64,000 nt of DNA from DASWYT01 sp965246875 (GTDB lineage Bacteria > Pseudomonadota > Alphaproteobacteria > Micavibrionales > SZUA-601): positions 930,001 through 994,000 of the forward strand of contig CBDFFU010000003.1 of NCBI GenBank assembly GCA_965246875.1, written 5' to 3'. The translations under genes were made by a program, and so were the position numbers. Shown here one piece after another: positions 51,393 through 61,097 of this stretch. The stretch's first letter is position 1, and each line of letters starts with the position of its first letter. The notes beneath the pieces were generated by a model that worked only from the letters and a program-made list of their open reading frames with translations, was not told the DNA's origin and did no database searches.

Positions 51393-52568
51393 CTACTTAA
51401 ATTTATTACCAGCTTGACTACAATAACTTAAAACTTCTGGAAGCCAAACCTCCAGATACCATAGCCATTGATTTCTATGAACTATACCACCAAATTTTTT
51501 TGCTTCCTTACTTCTTTTGCTAGCTGTGGACCATCTACTTTGCCAAAATTTTTGGTGTTCATACTCGGAGAAATTATTATAACCCTTTTGCTTTATTTTA
51601 TTAACAATATCTTTTTGTGATGAATATGTAAGTTGTTGCTTCTTTATTACCACTTCTTTTGTATTTGAGGAATCTTGATGATCAACTAATTTATGTAGGT
51701 CCGCATTGGTTTTAGAAGAAATTTCTGTAGTATAAAATACTGTTAATTGAAATGCATTGTTATCTGCATAAGGACTGGTCTGAATAGCTTGATTAATAGC
51801 TCTTATTTTCTGTGGGAAATTACTTTCTTCCATTTTTATAATTTGCTCTTTATTTAATCTTACAAATTGCAGAGCTAAAGAAAGATCCTTGGCTAAAGTT
51901 GTGTGTTTGCCAAACCATTCTGTTATATAGTGTTCAAAGTTTATACAACATGCTTGGAATAAGGCACCAAAGCATTCATCTACTTCTTCAAAATAAGTAT
52001 GTTCAACAGCATTCCTTATTTCTATAACTTTTTTTAGGTTTTCTGCTGTTGCAATATCTTTTATAGGACAAATATTTTTATCTAATGTCCCGTTCAAGGT
52101 TACAGAATCCCCATTAGCCAACTTGCTTGAGCCAATTTGTGTTCTCTCTAACTTTTCATGTAAAAGATAAGTCCAAGCAATATTTGCTAAAGTACAAAAT
52201 ATTTCAGTCTTAAAAGAGATGGTTGGGCTATTGAAAATTTGTACTGCAGCAGACATAGCTTCTCTGGCACGTATTATCCTATGATCTAAATGGGGATTGA
52301 GCAACGTTTTAGGATCATAACTGCTTTGAACTTTAAGATATTCTCTTACCTCTTCTTCATTCGCTGCAACTATAGAAATATTATCGCTTGTTTCTGAAAC
52401 TCTGGCTTGGTTTACTGTCGCAATCCTGCCTTGGTTCATTATAAACGTAATATCTTGTGCTCTACAGCCCAGTTTTAATAAGCCTTTTGCTAAAGATTTT
52501 TCTTTAACAGTTAGACTTCCATCCTTTGATTTAGCAAATTTAGGCTGAGGTTTTATGTTTTGTAACAT
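51393..52568 (-). CDS. DUF3644/HEPN-like protein, very AT-rich
   Basis: The 391-residue protein has an N-terminal HTH-like part (TVKEKSLAKGLLKLGCRAQDI, FIMNQGRIATVNQARVSE) and a helical core resembling DUF3644: RAREAMSAAVQIFNSPTISFKTEIF and NIAWTYLLHEKL. It then has EIRNAVEHTYFEE, whose R-x4-H arrangement (Arg 185, His 190) is the HEPN RNase signature. The C-terminal 200 residues are Lys/Gln-rich. Composition is far more AT-rich than neighbours, indicating transfer. HEPN proteins act in toxin-antitoxin, abortive infection and RNA decay; the same role here is inference. Confidence 0.65.
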   Translation of the reverse strand: MLQNIKPQPKFAKSKDGSLTVKEKSLAKGLLKLGCRAQDITFIMNQGRIATVNQARVSETSDNISIVAANEEEVREYLKVQSSYDPKTLLNPHLDHRIIRAREAMSAAVQIFNSPTISFKTEIFCTLANIAWTYLLHEKLERTQIGSSKLANGDSVTLNGTLDKNICPIKDIATAENLKKVIEIRNAVEHTYFEEVDECFGALFQACCINFEHYITEWFGKHTTLAKDLSLALQFVRLNKEQIIKMEESNFPQKIRAINQAIQTSPYADNNAFQLTVFYTTEISSKTNADLHKLVDHQDSSNTKEVVIKKQQLTYSSQKDIVNKIKQKGYNNFSEYEHQKFWQSRWSTASKRSKEAKKFGGIVHRNQWLWYLEVWLPEVLSYCSQAGNKFK

Positions 52569-52638
52569 TCGTAATTCTATATTTTAAGTAAGTGTATTTA
52601 CAGCATACTATTTTTACATGAATTATAAAATATGTTTT

Positions 52639-54603
52639 TTAACCCAACTCCAACCACTCAACTTCCTTCAACTCCAACCCACTCACAATCGCCTGATAAC
52701 TCTTTTGCACGGCTGGCACGTCCTGGCCGTTTGTGTAAAACGCCGGGTCGGCCATGAGGGCTTCCAGCCGCGCTTTTTCGGCGGTGAGGGTGGCGATTTC
52801 TTTTTCGAGATCATCAATTTTGCGCTGTTCAGCGAAGCTGCGCTTGCGCAGTGCAACTGTTTTGACCGGGGTCGCGCCGATGGGCGTAGCACCATGCGCA
52901 GGGGCGTGCGCCAAAGATTGTGACGTCAGGTTTTCGTGGTCGTCATTGGCGACGATCGCCGACGCGGCACTGGTGTTGGCCTTGTCGGTTTTCGCTTTCT
53001 GCTCTTTTTCTTTTTTGCGTTCGTCGCGGCGTTGCTGGATCGTGAATTTGCGGTAGTCATCCAGATCGCCGTGGAAATCGTCGCACTGGCCATCCTTCAC
53101 CAGCCACAGCCGGTCGGCGACGCGTTCGACCATGGTCGGATCGTGGCTGACGATGACGATCGCGCCTTCGTAATTGTTGAGGGCCTGCACCAGCGCTTCG
53201 CGGGCATCCATGTCCAAATGGTTGGTCGGTTCGTCAAGCAGCAGCAAATGCGGCGCGTCAAAGCTCATAAACGCAAAGAGGAGGCGGGCTTTTTCGCCGC
53301 CGCTCAAAGCCGAAATTTTATTGTCGGCCAGATCGCGGCCAAAGCCGAAGGCACCAAGCTTGGCGCGCACGACGGATTCTTTGATCTCGACGCCCTTGTC
53401 GCGCATCATGCGCATCATCTCGATAAACGGCGTGGCGTCCATGTCGAGTTCGTCGGTCTGGTGCTGCGAAAAATAGCCGATGCGTAGTTTCGGGGAACGC
53501 ACGACATCGCCTTTGAGCACACCAAGCTTGCCGGCGATCAGTTTCATCAAGGTCGATTTCCCGTTGCCGTTGGCACCCAGCAAAGCGATACGATCATCGA
53601 AATCGATGTTCTCATTCAACCCACGCAAAATAGGTAGGCCTTCGGTGTAGCCGATATCCGCCCGGTTGATGGAAATCATCGGCGAGCTGATTTTGTCTGG
53701 GTTCGGGAAGGTGAACTTGATCGCGCGTTCGGCAATGACCGCGTCGACGATATCCATTTTCTCCAGCGCCTTCATCCGGCTTTGCGCCTGGCTGGCTTTG
53801 GAGGCCGTGGCTTTAAACCGGTCGACAAACGATTGCATGTGCGCGCGTTGGGCCTGTTGTTTTTCAAACATTTTCTGTTGCATACCCAGACGGGCAGCAC
53901 GTTCTTTTTCAAACGTGTCGTAATTGCCGGAATAAAGCGTCAGCGCCTGTTTATCGACATGGATCACATGATCGATACATTTGTTGAGCAGATCACGGTC
54001 GTGCGAAATCACCATCATGCTGTGCGGATACGACGCCAGATAGGTTTCCAGCCACATGATGGCTTCGAGGTCCAAGTGGTTGGTCGGTTCATCGAGTAAC
54101 AGGAAGTCTGGTTCAAGGAACAACACGGACGCCAACGCTACGCGCATCCTCCAGCCTCCAGAAAAGGAGGAGAAGGGTTCGGTGAGCTGGCTGTCTTTAA
54201 ATCCCAAACCGGTGAGGAGGGTAGCCGCCTTGGCCGGCGCGCTATAGGCATCCAGTTCGTCCAGCCGGTGGTAAATATCGCCCAGTTTGTCCGGGTCGGT
54301 TTCCGTCATGCTGTCGGCCCAAAGCTGCGCCATTTCGGTGTGCGCGGCCAAGACGACGTCGATGAGTGCGTCGTCCGTTTCCGGCATGTCCTGGCGCACC
54401 ATGGCAAAGCGCTGCTTGGCCGGCATGGAGATCGACCCGCCGGCGGCCTGCAATTCACCCGCGACCAGTTTGAACAAAGTCGATTTGCCGGCACCATTCG
54501 CGCCGACGACGCCGACCTTCCAGCCATCCATCACATTAAGGCTGCAGTCATCCAGGATCGTGCGCGCGCCGATCTTATAAGTCAGGTTTTGTATCGTAAG
54601 CAT
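52639..54603 (-). CDS. ABC-F family ATPase (Uup/YheS-like)
   Basis: The roughly 654-residue soluble protein has two ABC domains: Walker A GANGAGKST and GANGNGKST, signatures FSSFSGGWRMRVALA and ISALSGGEKARLLFA, Walker B FLLLDEPTNHLD twice. A linker of about 80 residues (MQQKMFEKQQAQRAHMQSFV) and a C-terminal coiled coil (EQRKIDDLEKEIATL) complete the ABC-F architecture. Such proteins act on ribosomes, resolving stalls or assembly problems. The ATG at 54603 is chosen because the domain starts there; no ribosome site is visible. Confidence 0.92.
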   Translation of the reverse strand: MLTIQNLTYKIGARTILDDCSLNVMDGWKVGVVGANGAGKSTLFKLVAGELQAAGGSISMPAKQRFAMVRQDMPETDDALIDVVLAAHTEMAQLWADSMTETDPDKLGDIYHRLDELDAYSAPAKAATLLTGLGFKDSQLTEPFSSFSGGWRMRVALASVLFLEPDFLLLDEPTNHLDLEAIMWLETYLASYPHSMMVISHDRDLLNKCIDHVIHVDKQALTLYSGNYDTFEKERAARLGMQQKMFEKQQAQRAHMQSFVDRFKATASKASQAQSRMKALEKMDIVDAVIAERAIKFTFPNPDKISSPMISINRADIGYTEGLPILRGLNENIDFDDRIALLGANGNGKSTLMKLIAGKLGVLKGDVVRSPKLRIGYFSQHQTDELDMDATPFIEMMRMMRDKGVEIKESVVRAKLGAFGFGRDLADNKISALSGGEKARLLFAFMSFDAPHLLLLDEPTNHLDMDAREALVQALNNYEGAIVIVSHDPTMVERVADRLWLVKDGQCDDFHGDLDDYRKFTIQQRRDERKKEKEQKAKTDKANTSAASAIVANDDHENLTSQSLAHAPAHGATPIGATPVKTVALRKRSFAEQRKIDDLEKEIATLTAEKARLEALMADPAFYTNGQDVPAVQKSYQAIVSGLELKEVEWLELG

Positions 54604-54849
54604 GGGGAGGTTATGGCACAGATGGGTGGGGGTGGGGAAGGTTAAAGTGTTTTGAAATGGATTTAAGGTCTGGATCATAACATTTAATAAATTAAAATAC
54701 ATAATGATTGACATCTTAAGTGCGAATCTGTAGTGTATCACTTACAATTAAGATCAAGACTGTGGATGTTAGACCTCTTGCAATCCCTTTTAAAACATAT
54801 GAAAAGAGCAATTTATCTCTAAGGTTGTCCTAATTTAGCAATAATTCAG

Positions 54850-54892
54850 TTGACATTAACCATTAAATTAGATAAATTTTTATTGAATTAGC
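54850..54892 (+). promoter_or_regulatory. Promoter copy A, upstream of the 54983 gene
   Basis: TTGACA at 54850-54855, a 17-base spacer and TAAATT at 54873-54878, followed by TTTATTGAATTAGC. 36 of 43 positions equal the promoter at 56926-56968, including both boxes and the stretch after the -10. Confidence 0.7.
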
Positions 54893-54982
54893 CGACTGGT
54901 CATGATTCTCTGCACCTGCAGAAATTGGACTTGTCTTTCAAGCAACAAAAAGAACAGTATCAACACAGTAGGGATGAACACC

Positions 54983-56779
54983 ATGACCGCACCAGCACCA
55001 ATCGGATCAAATGGCACCGGAAACACAAGTACCTCGCCATCACCAACACTGCGTGAACGTGCCGATGCTTTCGGCTTCAAGGTCAAACGTTTTTGGAATA
55101 CGACAACAGGCAAGATAGTGGTTGGTGTTAGTGCATTAGCTGTTCTTGGAAGTGGTTACGCATTATTAAACAATGCCGATGGCAAATCTGAGCCTGGGAA
55201 TAAGGCGCCAGTGACCGATTCTACCACAGTGGCATCTCCGGCTCCTGTTGATTCGTCGTCGTCTTCGCTTGACACGAGTGCAATGGCACCCATTGATACA
55301 AATGCTACGGCTGTTGACTCAGCTGCAACGACAAAGCCAGCCAGCGGCACTGCAAATCTTGCCGAAGAACTGAAGAAAATGCATATCGCTGACAGCTTGG
55401 CTAACAAAGCCCGTCAAGATTCAGTGAAACTGGCATCAGCACCCGCCAGCGCGACTGGCACAACCGCCCCAACTGGTACAACTGTTGACGTCGGGGCAAC
55501 GGGTGCAACATCGCCTGGTAGTCTAACGGGGAGTGGGGCGGCGTCTGCAACACCTGCCGCTGACACGCTGTCAGCTTTTGAGCGGGCGTTTGCGAACTCG
55601 CGGGCGGCAGTTGATACGGCCATGGCCGCTGGCGATTCAACGGTCAGCGTCTTTATGCACACCGATGCCAAAACGGGCAAGGAAAAAGCCTACACGAACT
55701 TTAGCCGTGACGAAATTGTCAAGCTGAGCATGATCTTTGGGCATACATTGTCGGATGACTATCTGACTAAACCTCAGCCTCAAGCTGATCGGGAGAGCAA
55801 CCGTCTGGTGCGCGACATCACCCGTACAATTAACAATGGGGATAACGGCACTATTAAATATGACGACGCCAATGAAGTTAAGCGTTTGGAGATGATTGCC
55901 AAAATCCGCAATGCTGAGCTTAATGGAGCGACTTTATCTGACTTACTCAATGCATCACCTGTTGAGAAAAATGTTGATGCCAGCAAGGCATTTAAAGCTG
56001 AACTGGCGCGTCAGGCCAAGCTCGCGAAAGCGGACAATGCATCAGACACGACTGTTGCTAAAGAGCCGGTTGTCACCGCCAAGACTGCCGTTGCGAAAAA
56101 GCTCACACAGCTTGCCGCTAAACAACAGGCTACGAAGACGCGTGTTGCGACGGCAAAAACTGGAACTCCGGCCGCGACGCCTGCGGCTGCGGCAAGAAAT
56201 CAGTCACGGGGATGGGGAGCTACAGCGGGTCCCAATAATCAGGAGAATCTTTCTGATTCGACTGTCATGACGCGGTTCCAAGACCAGTCTGGTACAACTG
56301 TAATGACGCCAACTGGACAACAAATTAAAAAAGACAGTATTGAGATTACGACGACAAGTGGTGAAGTGATCAAAGTTAAACAAACGGTCATGTCTGCAGA
56401 GGTACTGGATCATCTTAAAAAAATTACGGGCATTAATCAGGACGATGCTTTTATACAGGGTGATTATAATGTAGCGCGTAATGCGCCCGGCAAAACTTAT
56501 GATAAAACAACCTATTCTGCATCTTCGATAGCAATTCGCAGTGAAGTTGCGAACAAGATTGTATCAGAAGGTGACAAAAGAAAGGCGAAAGAACTGTTGC
56601 GGTTTATCGGAGCACAACAGGATATTAATAAAAAGGATGCATTTAAGCAGCTGGAACAGATTTCTGATGAAACTGTTCAAGAGCGTTCATTGAACATCGC
56701 TCATTATTATCTTTTTAATGGTACCAAGCCAAATGATGCGCCGCTGGCTGTTTACAGCAAACAGCCAAACTTGCCTTAG
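54983..56779 (+). CDS. Large single-pass membrane protein, unknown function
   Basis: From the ATG at 54983 (AGGG upstream) the 598-residue protein has a short N-terminal cytoplasmic part, one membrane helix at about 42-62 (GKIVVGVSALAVLGSGYALL), and a long extracytoplasmic region. The first 170 residues outside are Ser/Thr/Ala/Pro-rich and probably disordered. A helical part follows (EIVKLSMIFGHTLSDDYLT, RDITRTINNGDNGTIKYDD), then an Ala/Lys/Thr-rich linker and a C-terminal domain (VLDHLKKITGINQDDAFIQ). No recognised domain. The next gene encodes a similarly organised protein under a near-copy of the same promoter. Confidence 0.75.
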   Translation: MTAPAPIGSNGTGNTSTSPSPTLRERADAFGFKVKRFWNTTTGKIVVGVSALAVLGSGYALLNNADGKSEPGNKAPVTDSTTVASPAPVDSSSSSLDTSAMAPIDTNATAVDSAATTKPASGTANLAEELKKMHIADSLANKARQDSVKLASAPASATGTTAPTGTTVDVGATGATSPGSLTGSGAASATPAADTLSAFERAFANSRAAVDTAMAAGDSTVSVFMHTDAKTGKEKAYTNFSRDEIVKLSMIFGHTLSDDYLTKPQPQADRESNRLVRDITRTINNGDNGTIKYDDANEVKRLEMIAKIRNAELNGATLSDLLNASPVEKNVDASKAFKAELARQAKLAKADNASDTTVAKEPVVTAKTAVAKKLTQLAAKQQATKTRVATAKTGTPAATPAAAARNQSRGWGATAGPNNQENLSDSTVMTRFQDQSGTTVMTPTGQQIKKDSIEITTTSGEVIKVKQTVMSAEVLDHLKKITGINQDDAFIQGDYNVARNAPGKTYDKTTYSASSIAIRSEVANKIVSEGDKRKAKELLRFIGAQQDINKKDAFKQLEQISDETVQERSLNIAHYYLFNGTKPNDAPLAVYSKQPNLP

Positions 56780-56815
56780 GCTTTCGTTCTCTCAATAGAA
56801 ATATAAGACTAAACA

Positions 56816-56840
56816 AAGAGGCCTTTGTTAAAGGCCTCTT
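56816..56840 (+). terminator. Terminator-like hairpin
   Basis: AAGAGGCCTTT/AAAGGCCTCTT is a perfect 11-bp stem with a three-base loop after the 54983 gene. The T-run is weak. Confidence 0.7.
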
Positions 56841-56925
56841 ATGCTTATTGAGTTACAATGTAGTCTAGAAACCGCTCATATTTCGAGAAAATATCACTTA
56901 AAATCAATGTTTAATAAAAACTATA

Positions 56926-56968
56926 TTGACATTGATCGATAAATTGTATAAATTTTTATTAAATTAGC
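56926..56968 (+). promoter_or_regulatory. Promoter copy B, upstream of the 56983 gene
   Basis: TTGACA at 56926-56931, a 17-base spacer and TAAATT at 56949-56954, followed by TTTATTAAATTAGC and an ATG 14 bases later. It matches copy A at 36 of 43 positions. Confidence 0.7.
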
Positions 56969-56982
56969 AGAAGAGAATCACC

Positions 56983-59256
56983 ATGGTCATAGATGTCAAC
57001 ACCGTCAATTTAAACAGTTTAGTCACTTTTCCGGATGAAGGGGGCTTTGGGAGACCATTGTCTGAGGCATTTAATGGGGTTGTGGTCAAAACCAAATCTG
57101 TACCAGGTTTACACGATCCAAAAAACGGCGGTGAGGCGTTTGATACGCTGCAGCATGAGGTCGATAGATTTTACACATCAATGGTACGTGAGCGAATTAC
57201 GTCGTTATCCACTGAAAAGCGGGCTGATTTTGCCAAGAAACCTGTTTATGGCACGATTAAAGACGATATTTTTGACACTTTAACGGACTTCAGCGATGAT
57301 TTTTTACCGGAAGGCAAGGCAAAAGAAGCCGTTAAAAAGCTGAGTGCGACACTTGCCGTGCTGAAATTTGCTTTGGAAAATCAAACCGGCAAAGAAAAAG
57401 ACATCAAATTATTTAGTGAAATTAAAGATCGCTTCGTAAAAGATCATAAAATGAGCGAAGACGATGCACTGGTCGCTGCCATGAATGTTACAGAAGCTGT
57501 TAAAGCAATTAATAAGTACGCTATTCAAATATCTACAGCACCGCAGCCTAAGCCACAACCGGCTCCTACACAGACGCCGCCTAAACCAAAACCGAATAAT
57601 AATCCACCACAGCCGCAGCCAATCAAAAATAATTTTGGCGGGTCTGACACAGATGATTCTAATCCAGATAATACCAATCAAACGATGCCAATTGGATTTT
57701 TTGAGCCTTTGGAAAACTTCTATTCTCAAATGCAGATTCAAGGCGTTGCAATTTCGCACAAGTGGGCGGGCCGCATGGCTGTGTTAACCCGGATGTATCC
57801 AGGTTTAACGCAAATCATGGCCGAGAAATTACAACATGGCGGTCAACTTAATGATGTGACTGAGACAGATATCACCCATTTGTTATTGATGACAACAGCC
57901 ATTGATCGTGCCAATGAATTTGCAACGCACAACAAGCAAATGCCTTTTCAAGTAGGTGTTTTGCATCCGCAAGGCGGCAAGCCTTACGGCATGCCTGATA
58001 ATGATGCAGACGTGCAAAAACGGATGCGGGATCTTGATAAGGATGAAGTTTATAAATCCAGTCCAACTCTGCGTTTCGCGCTGCCGCAATCCCATACGGA
58101 CTTTAATGGCCAGGAATACACAACTGTCATTACAAAAGCAGGATTAACATCTGCCCAGCAGATCGAACAGATGACCTATCAGGGTGTTTTGATTTTAGAA
58201 CAACTGAAAGCAGCCGGTCATCCAACAGGGACATTCCGTGGCCAATGTACGCCAGAATTCGTTCATGGCATGATTGAGGCGTCACGGCATGTTGATGGCA
58301 TCGACATCGACATGAGTACGCTGAAAAACGCCGGCTTGACGGCAGAGCAATTTGATAGCGCTATGCGCCATATGCAAGACGTTAAAAACGACCAGTCAAA
58401 TCCGGCCCAGGATAAGAAAAATGCGTTTGGCAAGAGTAAGCCAATACCCCAGCCACAGCCAAAACCAGAAGACAAAAACCCAAAATTGGTTGATCTAAAA
58501 ACCGATAAAGCAGCGGCAGCCGCCGAGGCGAAGCGCTTGAAAGATGAACAAGAGGCGAAAAAATTAGCCGATGAGCGCAAGTCTGAGAAATCGAAATCAA
58601 AAAGCTCGACAGACTGGGCTGGCTGGGTGCGCAACGCATTGCTGGCTGGTGTTATTGCTGCGGCTGGGTATTTGGCGTTAAATCCAGAATTGGTTGCTGA
58701 TTGGAAAAAACGTGCTGGCTTTAACGATGGCAACAGCGGCAAGAACAAAATAGAAAATACGAATGACAAGTCGATTGGCGATCAAATCGAAGACAATTTA
58801 GACAATGCGGCTAAAACGCTCAATGAATTGATCTCGCCGGCTGAGAAAAAGGCGAAAAAAGCGCATCACGGGTTGGTACGGACCAGGCATGATCGAAATC
58901 CCGCCGTTGTCATTACTGATACCACAACCACAAAACCTGTTGTCGTGGCACCTACACCAGATACTCCAACACCGTTAGCATACGATGAGCACGCACCTCA
59001 ACTGGAATTTGCAACGCCAAATCAACAAGGCAATGATGTCAACCCGATTCCTGTGGGTCACCATACGCTATTTCTCCGAAATGTCGGCGGTGACATGCGG
59101 GTTTACGACGAAAATGGCCAAGAAATGACTAAGAAAAACATGCGGGTCATCATACTGGAAGTGAAAGCTGAACACGACCCTAGGTTTGAAAAAGAAGATC
59201 TTGCCATGGCTAAAGAACTGAAAGGCCTTGCTTCACGGCGCGTTCATCCGAATTAA
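56983..59256 (+). CDS. Large multidomain membrane protein, unknown function
   Basis: The 757-residue protein has an N-terminal helical domain (about 1-185) and a Pro/Gln/Asn linker (QPKPQPAPTQTPPKPKPN). A central helical domain follows (about 235-465; FFEPLENFYSQMQIQGVAIS, MIEASRHVDGIDIDMSTLKN), then a charged Ala/Glu/Lys coiled stretch. One membrane helix lies at about 548-565 (NALLAGVIAAAGYLALNP), with a C-terminal part of about 190 residues. The absence of a signal peptide suggests that the large N-terminal portion is cytoplasmic and the C-terminus outside. No domain is recognised. It is expressed from promoter copy B and ends at a strong terminator. Confidence 0.75.
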   Translation: MVIDVNTVNLNSLVTFPDEGGFGRPLSEAFNGVVVKTKSVPGLHDPKNGGEAFDTLQHEVDRFYTSMVRERITSLSTEKRADFAKKPVYGTIKDDIFDTLTDFSDDFLPEGKAKEAVKKLSATLAVLKFALENQTGKEKDIKLFSEIKDRFVKDHKMSEDDALVAAMNVTEAVKAINKYAIQISTAPQPKPQPAPTQTPPKPKPNNNPPQPQPIKNNFGGSDTDDSNPDNTNQTMPIGFFEPLENFYSQMQIQGVAISHKWAGRMAVLTRMYPGLTQIMAEKLQHGGQLNDVTETDITHLLLMTTAIDRANEFATHNKQMPFQVGVLHPQGGKPYGMPDNDADVQKRMRDLDKDEVYKSSPTLRFALPQSHTDFNGQEYTTVITKAGLTSAQQIEQMTYQGVLILEQLKAAGHPTGTFRGQCTPEFVHGMIEASRHVDGIDIDMSTLKNAGLTAEQFDSAMRHMQDVKNDQSNPAQDKKNAFGKSKPIPQPQPKPEDKNPKLVDLKTDKAAAAAEAKRLKDEQEAKKLADERKSEKSKSKSSTDWAGWVRNALLAGVIAAAGYLALNPELVADWKKRAGFNDGNSGKNKIENTNDKSIGDQIEDNLDNAAKTLNELISPAEKKAKKAHHGLVRTRHDRNPAVVITDTTTTKPVVVAPTPDTPTPLAYDEHAPQLEFATPNQQGNDVNPIPVGHHTLFLRNVGGDMRVYDENGQEMTKKNMRVIILEVKAEHDPRFEKEDLAMAKELKGLASRRVHPN

Positions 59257-59287
59257 TCGCATTCCGAATATATATCCTGAATAACAG

Positions 59288-59313
59288 AAAACCTCCCAAA
59301 CGGGAGGTTTTTT
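59288..59313 (+). terminator. Intrinsic terminator
   Basis: CCTCCC/GGGAGG stem (59292-59297, 59302-59307) followed by six T residues, after the 56983 gene. Confidence 0.9.
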
Positions 59314-59370
59314 ATGGCGAAAAACAGGCATCCCGCTTGCCCTTTTTCAACGCCCCGCTAAAATCCGATC

Positions 59371-60138
59371 ATGATCAGTTTCACCAATGTCGCGCTCCGT
59401 TACGGCACCGGCCCCGAAATTCTCCGGGATTTGTCGTTTGCCCTGGCGCCAGGGTCGTTTCATTTTTTGACCGGGCCGTCGGGGGCGGGGAAGACCAGCC
59501 TGTTGCGTCTGTTATATCTGGGCAATCGCCCGACCCGCGGCCAATTGGTGATGTTCGGCAAGGATCTGCATAAATTATCGCGCGATGAGCTGATGCCGTT
59601 GCGCCGCCAAATTGGCGTGGTATTCCAGGATTTTCGTTTGCTGGATCATTTGTCGGTGTTCGATAATGTGGCGTTGCCCTTGCGCATTAATGGCGCGATC
59701 GAAAGCGAGATTCACAGCCATGTCTCTGAACTGCTGCGCTGGGTGGGTTTAGGCGACCATATGAACGCGAAGCCGCCGATCTTGTCGGGTGGGCAGAAAC
59801 AGCGTGTCGCCATTGCGCGCGCGGTGATCAACCGGCCGCGTTTGTTGCTGGCCGATGAGCCGACAGGCAATCTAGACGACCAGATCGGCACACGGTTGTT
59901 GTATCTGTTCGACGAATTGAACCGCATGGGCACGACGGTGTTGGTGGCCACCCACAACATGCAGCTGGTCGAGCAGTTCGGTCATCCCCAATTGCACCTG
60001 GACGCCGGGCGTGTGCAATTGCTGCCCCCCGTGAAACCAGCGCAAGCCACGCCGTCCATGTCGCATGAGACAGCGATGCAGGATGATCTGTCCGCCATGA
60101 GCGCTGCCCTGGTGCGGCCACAAACGGCTGTTGCATGA
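59371..60138 (+). CDS. ftsE: Cell division ATP-binding protein FtsE
   Basis: FtsE is the ATPase of the FtsEX complex, which controls peptidoglycan hydrolases at the division septum. The 255 residues show Walker A GPSGAGKT at 35-42, the Q-loop VVFQDFRLLDHLSV, signature LSGGQKQRVAIARA, Walker B LLLADEPTGNLD and the switch His in LVATHNMQL. A tail of about 40 residues follows the core. The stop overlaps the ftsX start (ATGA). Confidence 0.93.
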   Translation: MISFTNVALRYGTGPEILRDLSFALAPGSFHFLTGPSGAGKTSLLRLLYLGNRPTRGQLVMFGKDLHKLSRDELMPLRRQIGVVFQDFRLLDHLSVFDNVALPLRINGAIESEIHSHVSELLRWVGLGDHMNAKPPILSGGQKQRVAIARAVINRPRLLLADEPTGNLDDQIGTRLLYLFDELNRMGTTVLVATHNMQLVEQFGHPQLHLDAGRVQLLPPVKPAQATPSMSHETAMQDDLSAMSAALVRPQTAVA

Positions 60139-61094
60139 CCACCACCACAGCAAACGGTTTGCGCGGCGAACAGGTGCCGTCGTTGGTGGCATTGTGGGCG
60201 AAGCTTACGGCCAAGCGCCGTTACGATCTGCCGTTGCACCGCGGGTCGGGCGGGGCGTTACTGACCTGGATCATCGGGGTCATGACCTATCTGGTGTGCC
60301 TGTTCATGATGATTGTCTTTTTATTGTCCGCCATTCAGACGCACTGGCAGGAAGGTCTGGAAGGGCATTACACCGTTGAGATTCCGAATGCGGTGATGGC
60401 CTCTGTACCGGCGGCAACCTTAGATCAACTGTTACGTGAATTGAATGCCTTGCCGGGCATTGCGGCGAAACGTTTGGATGATGCGGCAATCGGCAAGTTG
60501 GTGGGGCCGTGGCTGGGCGACACGGCGATGATTGCAGAATTGCCGTTGCCGGCGTTGATCGCGGTGGACCGCACCGGACATGATGCCAAACACGCGGCAT
60601 CGGTTGACGCGATTCAAAACATCGTGACACGCCATGTGTCACAGGCCCGGCTTGACACCCATCAGGAGTGGTTGGCAAAGTGGCTGCAACTCACACAGGC
60701 GGCCCGTATGATTATCCTCATCATGGCATTGATATTGGCATTGACGGCGGCCTTGACCGTGGCCGGCACGGCAAAGACGCGCTTGGCACTGCACAAGGAT
60801 GAAGTGGATCTGTTGCACCTGATCGGCGCGACCGATAATTACATTGCGACACAATTCCAGCGGCAGGCGTTTCGCATTGCGGCTGAAGGTGCGGCGGCGG
60901 GCATGATTGCCGCGTTCGTGACGTTGGGCATTGTATCGGTGATCAAAGGGCAAACGCCCAGTCAGCTCTTGCCGAATTTTTCCATGAGCTGGACGCAGTG
61001 GTTCTTCCTGGTGTTGACACCGTTGCTGGCTGGCGTGATCGCCATGATTTCCAGCCGGTTTACCGTTGTGCATGCGTTGGAAGAATTGCCGTAA
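60135..61094 (+). CDS. ftsX: Cell division protein FtsX
   Basis: The 319-residue membrane partner of FtsE has a cytoplasmic N-terminus, a first membrane helix (WIIGVMTYLVCLFMMIVFLL), a periplasmic loop of about 110 residues that normally binds a hydrolase activator, and three C-terminal helices (MIILIMALILALTAALTVAGTA, AAEGAAAGMIAAFVTLGIV, WFFLVLTPLLAGVIAMISS). TKTRLALHKDEVDLLHLIGATDNYIATQF is the conserved cytoplasmic segment contacting FtsE. It ends three bases before the convergent glycine-zipper gene. Confidence 0.92.
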   Translation: MTTTTANGLRGEQVPSLVALWAKLTAKRRYDLPLHRGSGGALLTWIIGVMTYLVCLFMMIVFLLSAIQTHWQEGLEGHYTVEIPNAVMASVPAATLDQLLRELNALPGIAAKRLDDAAIGKLVGPWLGDTAMIAELPLPALIAVDRTGHDAKHAASVDAIQNIVTRHVSQARLDTHQEWLAKWLQLTQAARMIILIMALILALTAALTVAGTAKTRLALHKDEVDLLHLIGATDNYIATQFQRQAFRIAAEGAAAGMIAAFVTLGIVSVIKGQTPSQLLPNFSMSWTQWFFLVLTPLLAGVIAMISSRFTVVHALEELP

Positions 61095-61097
61095 ATT

